From NCBI RefSeq assembly GCF_000512585.2, contig NC_089242.1:310001-374000 (forward strand): a stretch of 64,000 nucleotides of DNA, in the 5' to 3' direction. The translations under genes were made by a program, and so were the position numbers. A model generated the notes under the pieces. It was given only the letters and a program-made list of their open reading frames with translations. It was not told the origin of the DNA and made no database searches. The stretch comes from Kwoniella bestiolae CBS 10118. Lineage: Eukaryota > Basidiomycota > Tremellomycetes > Tremellales > Cryptococcaceae. This document shows positions 46,780 to 57,355 of the stretch, in pieces; the stretch's first letter is position 1; each line of letters starts with the position of its first letter.

Positions 46780-48259
46780 ATGTCAGACGAAGGTTCAGAG
46801 CTAGAGATATCCTCGGGCAAACAGACCGTTGATCCCATAAAATCTTTCTTGTCTGGTGGATTCGGTGGAATATCCTGCGTATTGGTCGGACATCCGTTCG
46901 ATTTGACGAAAACGAGATTACAGACTGCTGCTCCTGGGACGTATACAGGTGCGATCGATGTGGTTAGGAAGACGGTAGCTCAGGATGGTATACGGGGGTG
47001 AGTACTCCTGTCTTTCTTTCAAATGGATCTAGCTGTATCTCGCAAGCACTCATTATCATGTATCTATAACATCTACAACCGGAGTGAGAACTGACATGAT
47101 AATTTTCAATATGTAGTATGTACAGAGGTATCACACCTCCTATCTTAGGTGTCACTCCCATCTTCGCAATTTCCTTCTGGGTAAGCTTGAGCTCCTGTTA
47201 GACCTGTCTGAGCTAGCTCTGCCATGCTTACTGGATTTCTGTCTTACTTTCAGGGATACGACCTTGGTAAACGACTAGTCTACTCCCTAACACCAGACAG
47301 GACATCCCAGACATTATCAATACCCGAACTAGCCTTTGCGGGTGGATTCAGTGCCATCCCCGCTACGCTCGTTGCTGCTCCGGCGGAACGTGTCAAGGTG
47401 CTTCTACAGGTAAGCTTGTAGCTAGCCAAGTAAATGGGGGTGATAAGCTGACGATTGATCAATGTTGGACGATAGGTCCAAGGTCAAGGTGGTTCATCGA
47501 TGTATTCAGGCCCCATAGACGTGGTCAGGAAATTATACGCCGAAGGTGGTTTGAGAAGTTTGTTTAGAGGTACGATCGCTACCCTCGCTCGAGACGGGCC
47601 AGGAAGTGCAGTGTGAGTGTCTTTTTCAATATCGCTTATACTCCTTTTTAAGAAACTTCAATGGTAGACTTAAAGCTGATTTTGTATGGCGTTCGTAGAT
47701 ATTTTGCAACCTACGAATTACTGAAAAAACAACTATCATCTGCTCCTGAGACACTACCAAATGGTGAAAAAGCTCCTGCTCCTCCATTGTCCCTTCCTGC
47801 AATTATGGCTGCGGGCGGTACGGCCGGTGTGGCCATGTGGAGTTTGGCTATTCCTCCTGATGTGAGTGGTGGTTTTCTCTTCTGGTCGAGGGAATTCAGA
47901 AAGGGGAATCAAACGATCTCTCAATCATCCATACTATATACTAACGTTTCTCATGTAATAGACCATCAAATCACGTCTCCAGTCTGCACCTCACGGAACA
48001 TACACCGGATTCATGGATTGCGCTAGAAAGCTGATAGCTGCGGATGGAGTCACGGCGCTGTGGAAGGGTTTCGGTCCTGCAATGGCTAGGGCTTTCCCCG
48101 CTAATGTGAGTACAGTCTTTCTTTTGGACAGTCTATCCCTGTTCGGAGTTGAGCCGAGGATCTGGCATGAGCAGGGACGATACTGATTCTTCGGTGAAAC
48201 AGGCTGCTACCTTTGTGGGAGTGGAGTTGTCTCTCAAGGCTATGGAGAAGATGTGGTAG
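46780..48259 (+). CDS. CRC1: Mitochondrial carnitine/acylcarnitine carrier
   Basis: Inner-membrane carrier that exchanges acylcarnitine for carnitine, linking peroxisomal or cytosolic acetyl and acyl units to the matrix. Three mitochondrial-carrier repeats are visible: FLSGGFGGISCVLVGHPFDL-TKTRLQT, then AGGFSAIPATLVAAPAERVK-VLLQVQGQ, and AAGGTAGVAMWSLAIPPDTI-KSRLQSAP. Each has the Px[DE]xx[KR] signature (PFDLTK, PAERVK, PPDTIK). The second signature with a Glu and Arg is as in known carnitine carriers. Family substrate-site blocks RGITPPILGVTPIFAISFWG and RGTIATLARDGPGSAVYFAT are present. Ends VELSLKAMEKMW. Seven or so introns. Confidence 0.93.
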
Positions 48260-48559
48260 ATGTTGCTGGGTTAATGGGTTAGAAGAGATTAGAATGGAAG
48301 ATGATGGGACTACTTGGCATGAGATGATCCTTTCATGTGCCTTGCAATATACCTGGGTTTACTTGATTCGCACGATGGTATCAGTATTTGATGGAAAGTA
48401 TGAATCACATTGGAAACATTCATTGACATTGCATCATACTACCACCTACTACATAACATATGACATAACATCGTATAATCAATTCCTCCCTAGCTGAATC
48501 ACAGCATATCATACACATAATCTCTACCACCCACTTATCATACACTCCCGACCTAACAA
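48260..48559. other. Convergent intergenic region CRC1 / Lys-Ser-rich gene
   Basis: 300 bp of 3' flanks; ACATA-type simple repeats near 48450-48475. Nothing else. Confidence 0.45.
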
Positions 48560-49873
48560 CTACTTCACCTTAGGCGTCTCAGTAACCCACTTAGGCCCCT
48601 TCCCCTTCCCCTTCTTCTTCTCACTTCCACCCAAAGAACTTCTCTTCTTCTTCTTCTCACCCGGTGTGGGAGTATTGACATTTACTTGCTCGGATTCTTT
48701 TGGTGCAGGTGTAGATGGGGTGGGGAGGAGCGATATTCTCTTTTTGGTCTTGACATCACCACCTTTGGGTGTAGGTGTATCTACCTTCTTTTTGGGAGGT
48801 ACAGGGGTCGGGGTGGTAGTAGGGACAGGGGGTTTGGGAGGAGGTCGATCGAAGGAGGAGGAATTATACGCCCCATTCTGTTTGCTGGATTTGGATGAAT
48901 CGGAGTCCGAGTCTGATTCTGATTCAGAGCTAGATGAAGAAGATGAGGAGTCGGAGTCGGAGTCGGGTTCGGAGTCAGAGGTGTCGGATGGACTGATTGG
49001 TCGTTTGGGTGGAGACGGCGAGGGAGCTTTGGTTTTGGTTTGAGGTGTAGGTTTTTTGCTTTTTGGCGTTCCTTTGGCTTTGGCTTTTGCTTTGGGTTCT
49101 GGATCTGCTGGTGACTTGGTAGATTTTGGTATTTCTACTTCGACCTTGTCCGTCACCTCCTTCTTCTTCTGTCTCGGCTTTGTTGTTTTCGGTGTTGATT
49201 CCGCAACCACCTCCCCTCCCCCATTCTGCTTCGACTTCACCTTACTCCCCACACCCGCACCAGTACCGCTCTCATTCACATGATCATTCTCCATACTACT
49301 AGACGATGGACCATTGAAGTCGCCCAGCCAGAAGGCAGCTGAGTTCCCCGTATTCTCATACATCACCGCCGAGTCCGGTACCCTCGCCTGCCTAGTGGAG
49401 AGATGTATCCTCTTTACTTTAACTTCTTTCCCCTTTTCCCCCTTCCTGCGAGATAGCGGCTGCTCGAACCATATGACAGGTAATGGATGGGAGAATATCG
49501 GTAGTTCTGCTTCCCTTCCATCCCCTTCACCGTTTTTATCGTCGATTCCGATACCTCCTGCTCTCTTCCTCTTTCGATTTTGGTTGAGGGGCGAGTCAAG
49601 AGAATATGGTGAGATTGTATTGGAAGAGACGGATGGGTGCATTAAATGATATTGGATGATTTGCTCTTCGCTGAATATTGGGGGTGTCACTATGGGCTGT
49701 TGTTTCTTCTTTCTGCCCGATTGCTTTGGCTTTGGGACCGCTACCGAGGGAGAGTCGAGATCATTTTGGATCGAAGAAGCTTCGGCTAGTGTTGCGGGTG
49801 GTGGGGGTGAGCTTTTAGGTTGTTCAGGTAAGGGTTTGGATTTGGAGTTGCTTGTAGTTTTGGTCTTGGCCAT
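48560..49873 (-). CDS. Lys/Ser/Pro-rich, probably nuclear disordered protein, function unknown
   Basis: Single exon, 437 aa from the ATG at 49873 (MAKTKTTSNSKSKPLPEQPK). An upstream in-frame extension to 50017 exists but begins in what looks like leader. The middle (about residues 80-190) is the only part with globular composition: FSEEQIIQYHLMHPSVSSNT, LPIFSHPLPVIWFEQPLSRR, VKRIHLSTRQARVPDSAVMY and NSAAFWLGDFNG. The C-terminal half is Lys/Pro-rich with a pure Asp/Ser/Glu run (SDSSSSSSSSESESDSDSD) and several basic clusters that could be nuclear signals. Runs of PTPxP occur. I do not recognise the family; chromatin or nucleolar roles would be guesswork. Confidence 0.65.
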   Translation of the reverse strand: MAKTKTTSNSKSKPLPEQPKSSPPPPATLAEASSIQNDLDSPSVAVPKPKQSGRKKKQQPIVTPPIFSEEQIIQYHLMHPSVSSNTISPYSLDSPLNQNRKRKRAGGIGIDDKNGEGDGREAELPIFSHPLPVIWFEQPLSRRKGEKGKEVKVKRIHLSTRQARVPDSAVMYENTGNSAAFWLGDFNGPSSSSMENDHVNESGTGAGVGSKVKSKQNGGGEVVAESTPKTTKPRQKKKEVTDKVEVEIPKSTKSPADPEPKAKAKAKGTPKSKKPTPQTKTKAPSPSPPKRPISPSDTSDSEPDSDSDSSSSSSSSESESDSDSDSSKSSKQNGAYNSSSFDRPPPKPPVPTTTPTPVPPKKKVDTPTPKGGDVKTKKRISLLPTPSTPAPKESEQVNVNTPTPGEKKKKRSSLGGSEKKKGKGKGPKWVTETPKVK

Positions 49874-50509
49874 TTTGTATGATTGGTCTTGAGAGATAGG
49901 TATGAAGAGCTTGTGGGTAATGAGGAGGTTCGTTGGAAGAAAGGTCAATGCTCGTGGGTATTCGTGTTCGTAGACCTGAGCTTGAAAACGGTACTGAGCT
50001 TGGCAATAGGAGCACAATAGCGGAAGCTTATAAGTCGATTTCTACAACAGTCGGATGGAGACGATCTAACGCTTCTTAGAAGGTCTGAGAAGGAAGATGT
50101 ACATGAGAATATCCAAAGCACAAGCTCTGATAACCTTTTTCTCTCTCGCCCTCTGCTCTGGTATCTGAAATCACAGAACGCGAAAAAAAGACAGAAATCA
50201 AGAACAAACATTACAAAAGTGGCATTACCATAATTCCTAATATCACTAATAGCGGCAAACAAGGAATAATGCCCTGAAATCGTAATGATCCATTACAGTA
50301 ATTTGTAATGGCGTTGTCCGACCTTGTTCGAGGCACCGACAGACTATACGTCATATCGTTCGCAAGCTGATGAAAGAGAAAGTCGTGAGAAATCCATGTA
50401 GCACCTTTTGACACAACGTCATTTACCATCACCTCGTCTTCATCAAAACTTCTTCAAAGAGATATATAAAGTGGACAGCGGTCAGGTTCATCCCCCTCTT
50501 TCAGATAGT
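49874..50509. promoter_or_regulatory. Divergent promoter region Lys-Ser-rich gene / IST2
   Basis: 636 bp. TATATAAA at 50463-50470 lies 40 bp before the IST2 ATG, which implies a very short leader or an alternative start site. No other gene. Confidence 0.5.
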
Positions 50510-53500
50510 ATGACAACCCCACCCAACCCCCAGCCTCAAAGAGTAACACGATCAATGTCGAACCATCCCCCCTCTACCGCAGCCCCACCACCAGCAGCGA
50601 ACACTGCCCCCGGTCCACCCGTCCAATCGCGATCCACCTCGTTGGCTCACCATGAGGTAAACACCAATCCATTCAAAGTAGATTTCGTCATTCCCTATTC
50701 CATCTCCACTGAGAAATCCCAAGGTCAAGATAGGGCTGTAGCTCAACAGGAGATCAAACAGGGGTATGAAGCTTTATTGAGGACTTTGGAAGGTGAAGAG
50801 GGACTTAGGATTTCTAGTAGAGCTAGGCCTTCTAATAATAAGGATAAAGGACAGGAGGAGATTTGGGTGTTTGTTGGTGCGGAGGATGGGAAGATTACTG
50901 AGCTGGTGGAGAGGGAGAGGTGAGTGTTCTCGTACTCCACTCTTGTCCTTGCGACAACCGTCATGTCATCTGCCAATACTACGGATAGCATGGTATGTCA
51001 TACGGTCTGATACTGATATCAATATATGCTTCAGATCCCTCGACCAAGCGCACAACCTCCCACCTCACTCCCACCCTATCCCTCCCTCCCCCTCCACCCG
51101 AATCAGACTGTTATATAACCTCTTGACCGCACCTGCGATCCAAGATGGTCTGGGTATAACTCCCAACCAGGGTAAATGGAAGAGAGTCAAGTCGATCATG
51201 GCGCTACATGATGAAGTGGCAGACAAGGAGTGGGTCGAGAGATGGACTACTGGAGGTGATTGGCGGATTGGTCTGTTGAAGGGTTTGGATGGGAAAGAGG
51301 GGCAGGGGCTGGGTGAACATGTAAGCTTGATCTCTCAACCAGCTTTTCATCATCGAGAATATCCGATGGGTTATCACGAGACCATTGCCTATGGTAGAAC
51401 ATCTCCCATGGATATTCCTCCTGCCTGCCACACGATGTGAAGAGCGACACTGATGTCTTACATTCGCATCGGCATAGCAACCACCCCCCGTCCATCTCTA
51501 TTTCAACTTCCTAACCACCTATACCCTCTCCCTCCTCCCGCTGTCCGTCATCTCCACCCTATTCTACCTCCTCACCCCCTCAGACTCTTATCCACCATTA
51601 TACGCCTTCGTCCTTTCAATCTATTCGACAGCATTCGTAGCCATCTGGCGAATCAAGGAGCGCAAACTCGCCATCAAATGGGGTACAAGAGGATGCGAGT
51701 CGGTGGCTGTCGGAAGGCTCCGTCCAGAGTATGTAGCGAATCTTGGATTAGACAAGAGGGAGAACAAAGAGGATGCGGTGGATGTGGTACAGGCTGGAAA
51801 TGATATTAAACGAGATATCAAAGTTACCGCTTCTATCCCTATTATCATTGCTTGTGGTGTGGGATTAGGGGTGGTACTGTTGGGTATATTCATGCTTGAA
51901 GCGTTTGTGGGGCAAGCATACGATGGGTTCGGTAAAGAGGTTGTGGTGAGTTAATCTTTCAGCTATCCTCCAACAGTTTTTCAAAAAAAGATATAGCTGA
52001 TATTGTTATCTTTGGACTGGCATAGCCCCTTCTGCCCACAGTCTTATTCGCCGTTGTCGTCCCTCAGATCGTTGCTGCCTATGGAAGTTTGGCAAGATCA
52101 ATGGTGAAATGGGAAGACCACCCTACACCTGTTGGAGCTGAAAAGAGCTTGACAGCCAAGACTTTGTGAATAGTGTTCCTACTCAGCTAAGATTCTAACC
52201 TCGAAGGCAAATAAAACAAGCTGATACATCGATACAGTGCGATGAATGCTATCGTAGCTTATCTCGGTCTATTCTTATCTGCGTAAGTTGGAGGGCCATG
52301 TGTAGAGATATTGAATCTAGCTTACCAGCGTCCCTGTAGATACGTCTACGTCCCCTTTGGATCGTTCATTATGGCTCGAGTACAGCACAGGCTGACCAAG
52401 CAAGAGACTGTCTCTGTGTCTGATACGCCTGAAAAGGCTGGCCTGGGTCCAAGGACCAGTGGGAAACAACAGAAGGGAATCAAAGCTGGAAGATTGAAGG
52501 GGCAATTGTTTGCTTGTGAGTTCGCTGGCATGGATGAGTTAAAGGGTTGAGCTGACTGTCGCTTTGATTGTTATAGATACTGTCACTAATCAAGGTTCGT
52601 CGCAGATATACATTCATACATTCTTCTCACAGAAGTGATGGATACTGATGGGTCGGTGTGACATAGTGATCAATGCCTTCCTCGAACTTGGTCTACCATT
52701 CATCATGCGTTTTGTAGATGACTGGCGAGCGGGCAAAACCACTATCAAGGAAACCATCCAGAAGAGAGGTAATACCGATGCTTCGGAGAAGATTCCTCAA
52801 AATGATGAGGAGGTAGAGAAGAGGTTCTTGGAGAAAGTCGAAAGGGAATTGGCTTTACCTGATTATTCTTTGTTCAGTGGGTATCCTCTTTGCCAAATGC
52901 TGATAAACTCCAAGATAGCAAGGAAGATCGGAAAGATGTTTAATTCGTTTGCTGACCGAGAGATATGTCTATTCTTCTTCTCAGCCGACTACGCAGAGAT
53001 GGTCACTCAATTCGGATACGTTACTATCTGGTCTATCGTTTGGCCTCTCGCACCTGTCTTTGCGTTGGTCAACAATTACGTCGAACTTCGGAGTGACGCT
53101 TTGAAGATCTGTAAGCATGTTAGAAGACCTGTGGGAGATAGAGTCGAGACTATTGGATCATGGTTGGAGACTTTGGTGTGTGGCTTATTACCTCAGTTGC
53201 AAGCCCACCAGAAACGCAGACGAATAACAACACCTCGACGTCACGAGAGCTGTAGTGTTTGGCCTCGTTACTACGATCAAAGCTGACACTCCATCTTTTC
53301 TCAATATGTCACAGAGTATCATCTCATGGATCGGCGCCATTACAAATTCCACCTTAATCTACCTTTTCCGACCCACCTCGTACAACGCCGACCAAACTCC
53401 TAATCCCAACCTGACCCCTATCCCAGGTTCAGCCTCCCTCCACCACATGATAGACCAATACAACATCTCTCATAACCTCAAGACCGTCTTACCTCTCTTA

Positions 53501-53779
53501 ATCCCCCTTGGACTGATCGCGTTGACGGCATCTCACGGGTATATAATCCTCCGATGGATCGTCGATGGCTTGTCAGAGAGATTGTTATGGAGGAACAGTG
53601 AGGAGGAGAGGTTGGTGCAGAAGTTGAATGCTAATCAACGACAAGCGAATTTGAGCAATGATTCTCCTGGTAAGAGGGAGAAACCCAGGGTGTGGGAGAG
53701 AGATGAGAGGATGGAGGGGTTCTGGAATGGTGGGGTTGAGGGTGGGAGGGAGATTGGGAGGGTGTTGAAAGCTGAGTAA
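50510..53779 (+). CDS. IST2: Anoctamin/TMEM16 family membrane protein, Ist2-like
   Basis: In yeast Ist2 joins cortical ER to the plasma membrane; relatives are scramblases or channels. The cytosolic N-domain runs from MTTPPNPQPQRVTRSMSNHP through PFKVDFVIPYSISTEK to about residue 300. Membrane core: VHLYFNFLTTYTLSLLPLSV, FVLSIYSTAFVAIWRIKERK-LAIKWGTRG, IPIIIACGVGLGVVLLGIFM, PTVLFAVVVPQIVAAYGSLA and the family hallmark EMVTQFGYVTIWSIVWPLAP-VFALVNNYVELRSDALKI. The last helix is TVLPLLIPLGLIALTASHGY. The tail after it is only about 90 residues (ending GREIGRVLKAE), without the long polybasic sorting tail of yeast Ist2. Several introns; one acceptor lies at 53314 before SIISWIGAITNSTLIYLF. Confidence 0.88.
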
Positions 53780-54349
53780 TGAAGAGAACAGTGGAGTTGC
53801 CGATGAGGAAAGATTATGTAACGATGAAGGAATCGGAGGTGGAGATGACAGATGACAGATGACAGATGAAACACGGACGATGTGACTTGGAGACGAGACG
53901 AAAATGAAGATGCGGTATCATTCATACACGATAAGGTATAACGAATGAATAAGTACATGAGATTAAGCGGACTCGATGTTTTCTGTGTAATTCTGCTAAA
54001 TGTCAACCAGTTGGGCATCTTTTGTGGTGTGTGGGGTGGAATTGACATTTTGTTTTAAACGAGAGAAGTGCACTTTTCCGAGGTAAGAGGATAGATAATA
54101 CAGCACATGATGCTCGAAGGATACATGGTGGTATAACGTATGGAACATCATGGTGGTCAACGGAAAGAATAATGTACAAATGACAATGCTACATGATTTA
54201 CAGTATCTGACATCTACAGTTACACGTAAACAGCCAAGTACAAGAAACAGAAAGGAGTTCCAGTGGTTTCGGCCTCGATCTCAAGACGACTTTCTAGTAT
54301 GATTGATTGATTGGTTGGCTGGTAAACAGTCGATCGAAGTGGAACGTCT
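53780..54349. other. Convergent intergenic region IST2 / BCKDH-E2
   Basis: 570 bp, AT-rich 3' flanks, with the heptamer tandem listed separately. No further gene. Confidence 0.45.
53844..53869. repeat. Heptamer tandem GATGACA, 3.7 copies
   Basis: Three exact GATGACA units then GATGA, in the IST2 3' flank. Confidence 0.8.
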
Positions 54350-56727
54350 CTACGAGCTGACATTGATCCATCTCCAAGGCTCTTCAATATACCTCTTCCA
54401 AGTCTCAGTGAACGCAATCAACTCTGCGCCTTCAAGCTACAACCCAGTTAACAAGTCAGTATGCTGTACTACTAGTACCGAAGTGTGGATCAGCTGGTCC
54501 TAAAGGGAAACTCACAATCCTATGATCCCCACTCCACCCTACACCAGCTCTCAGAACAGCCCTCATCCCTCCATCCCGCACTTCATTCTCATCCATATCC
54601 CATACCGACCTTCCAGCAGTTGCATCGCCATTCGCCCTGACCCACTCCATGTCCCACCTCGCTCGACCCACCGCGCAAATTGCCAAACCCCCACCGGGAG
54701 GTAAGATTGGCATGGCGCCTTTCGCTTCGCCCAGACCGCCTACGGAGGAGATGGTTAGGTTGGCTGGGGTGGATGGTTTGTTTGGTGCGTGTCGGAGGGA
54801 ATGGAGGTGAGATGTGATCGCCGAGAGGGGGGTGGAGGGGGAAAGGGAAGGGAGAGAGGGAGTGAGGAGACCGTATTTTGGGTCTGTAAGATGATGTCAG
54901 ATATCAGATACGGGTTCATATATGCGGGTTTGACCATTCTGTGTGTACAGAAAATTGTTGTATCCTGCGCAATTTGGACATATCGGAAAGACTGCACTCA
55001 CCAGAAACAGCCACCCCTATCACCCCATCTCTGGCAACCTCCAACCACCTCTCCCCCTCCCGCTCTTTCACCCTACTTCGCATGATCGGATGTTCCTGCA
55101 AAGCCAAAATCAACCCTTTGACCAGGAAGCTCAGTACCGTAGTCTTCTGCTTCTCCTCTTCTATGGGATTGACCACCAGGGACGACGGGATGTCAGATGC
55201 GAGGTAGCCGTTCGCGTTCTTTCCTTTCGTGGTCATGGGAGGTGGGTTGGAGGCTTTCAAGTATGGGAGGAGAGAGGTAAGGTTGAGTGTGTGGGAGTAT
55301 CTGCAATGTCAATTAGCAAGTCAGCTTCATTCGTCTTCTAGTACAGTGTACAAAACTTATGACAATGATAATGAAAGATGTCATGGAAGACACTTGTACC
55401 AAACACACGACGACATGGACAAGGACAAGACTTCTGACCTACCCGAAATGAGGTATCTTCCCCTGCTCACCCAACGCCCTAAACATGATCTTCCTCGTCC
55501 TCCCAAATTCCACCCTAGTATATTCGGGCGAATCAGTCCTGTATATCTTCCCCTTATCCTTCTTCTCCTTAGGAGATTGTTCAGAAGAAGAAAGGGACGT
55601 CCCAGCATAATCCTCCAAATCCCCTTTGATAATCCTCCCATTCTCGCCTGTACCACGTATTATACCCAGATCAATACCCATCTTACCAGCCAAAGTCCGA
55701 ATAGCAGGCGAAGCCTTACTTATCTTCTTGGTGTTGTCCTGGTCTTCTTCCGATCGATCTCGTCTAGCTTGGACGGGTGTATCGTGTTGAGTGGTAGGAG
55801 TGAGACGAGGAGGGGAAGGTAGGATGGAGGCCTCGCCTGATAGTTGGATAGGATCGTCTTCAGGGGTATGTAGGGGGTGTTTTCGGTTTTGGATGGTACT
55901 GCTGGATGATGGAGGTTGGTCTTGATCCTGAGATTCTTGCGATTTCTCCAGATTCTCGGTGAGGTGTTCAGCCTCGTTCACTTGTGGACTTTTACCCTGG
56001 CTCTGGTTCTGGCTCTGGGCTTGAGCGTGGTCCTCCTCATTCACTTGCGATACATGACCATCTCCTTCGGTCGGTTGGTTCGAGGTCACATCTTGAGCAG
56101 CAGTAAAACCACCGTCGTCGTCGTTCTCAGACGTGTGAATCTCGCACAGTACCTGACCGACTTTAACAGTCTCACCCGCAGATTTCTTTATCCCCCTGAC
56201 GATCCCATCCGCGTGTGAGGTGAGCTCGACTCTATACATGAATACACGATTAGCTATCTTACTCAAGCGGCATATAAAAGGAGGATGAGTGGTGAAGTAA
56301 CATGAACCATACTTGGCATCGTGATAACTGATAAAAGGGCAAACCACACTCACACGCTCTTATCGCTCTGGACTTCGCACAACGCATCAAACTCGCTTAC
56401 TTCCTGTCCATCTTCAACATACCACCGTATAATCTCTACCTCGGTTATACCTTCTCCTATGTCGTGTAGCTTGAATGGGGAGATGGCAAGCTGCGGCACG
56501 GTAGAGTGGAAGGGACGTATGTTTGTTTGACAATGGGTGAGCCTAGTTGTAAAAGGGGGATAGCATTGTGCTGGGAAGGAGGTTCTTAAGCTTGATCTTG
56601 AGCTTGAGCTATAGGGTGAGGTATAGTTTGTGAAGTCACGCTGGCGAAGCGAGGTGTTTGATACGAGTCTTGGACGTTGATGGGTACATCGAACCAAGGT
56701 TATGGGTCGGAATCGGGCTCGGATCAT
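54350..56727 (-). CDS. Dihydrolipoyl acyltransferase E2 of branched-chain 2-oxo acid dehydrogenase
   Basis: Mitochondrial E2 core that moves the branched acyl group from E1-bound intermediates to CoA. Presequence MIRARFRPITLVRCTHQRPR is basic. Lipoyl domain: FKLHDIGEGITEVEIIRWYV, EVQSDKSV with the lipoyl Lys, VELTSHADGIVRGIKKSAGE. A Gln/Ser/Glu-rich linker of about 100 residues follows. Peripheral-subunit-binding domain: KASPAIRTLAGKMGIDLGII-RGTGENGRI. Catalytic domain: RKIMFRALGEQGKIPHFGYS, LKALI-like SFLVKGLILALQEHPIMRSR, VAVSDPKYGLLTPSL and LPPGGGLAICAVGRARWD. The active-site motif spans the last intron and reads DHRI-LEGAEL, so the usual Asp of HRxxDG is Glu. The protein ends WRWINVSS. 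E2 of the BCKDH type rather than PDH is judged from the GEGITEVEI block. Confidence 0.88.
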
Positions 56728-57355
56728 TGTGAGTCAGTGGTGGTGCAGAGTTGAGATGGAATTGTTCATCAAGGATTGACAAGCATGGCTGAGATGAGAG
56801 CTAGACAAGTCGTCCTCTTACATCTTGTTATATCCCCATCGCATCGTTGCTTTGTCTGATATAATTCTCATCTCGATAGCTCATTCATCTGGTCATGTGT
56901 GAGTTGCGAGTGACTTACCGGCCGGAACATGACATGATATCATCCGGTTCAATCTACTCTACTCCGTAATCACATGATCATGTTCGATGTTACTCTCAAG
57001 AAATCATTCACGTGAATAAATCATAGTATGATAGTATTATACAGGATACATGAGTTTCATTCATACGTATTACTTTACTACTTTTGGATTGTTTTGACTT
57101 GAGAATTGATCATCACTACTAATTGCTACGTGTTCTATGTACACCGATGCGATGGGATGCGATGAGGAAAAAGAAAATTGACTATGAGAGCTATACAGAG
57201 AGGTACGATCAACCAGTAAAAGAAGAAAGATCCAATGAGAATGATTGATGATGATGACTGTGAAAGAAATCAGACGAATATGGATGTATGAGGGTGATTA
57301 CCAGTACCAATCAGCGACGAGAAACGTGCACTCTGGTTCACAAAGAAACCTATCT
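56728..57355. other. Intergenic: BCKDH-E2 promoter and NTF2-like gene 3' flank
   Basis: 628 bp between two minus-strand genes, AT-rich at 57000-57280. No TATA box or gene that I can support. Confidence 0.45.

Noticed and set aside
48666..49043. Plus-strand Gly/Val/Asp frame opposite the Lys/Ser-rich gene
   Set aside because: Antisense shadow of low-complexity coding sequence; no start context or domain.
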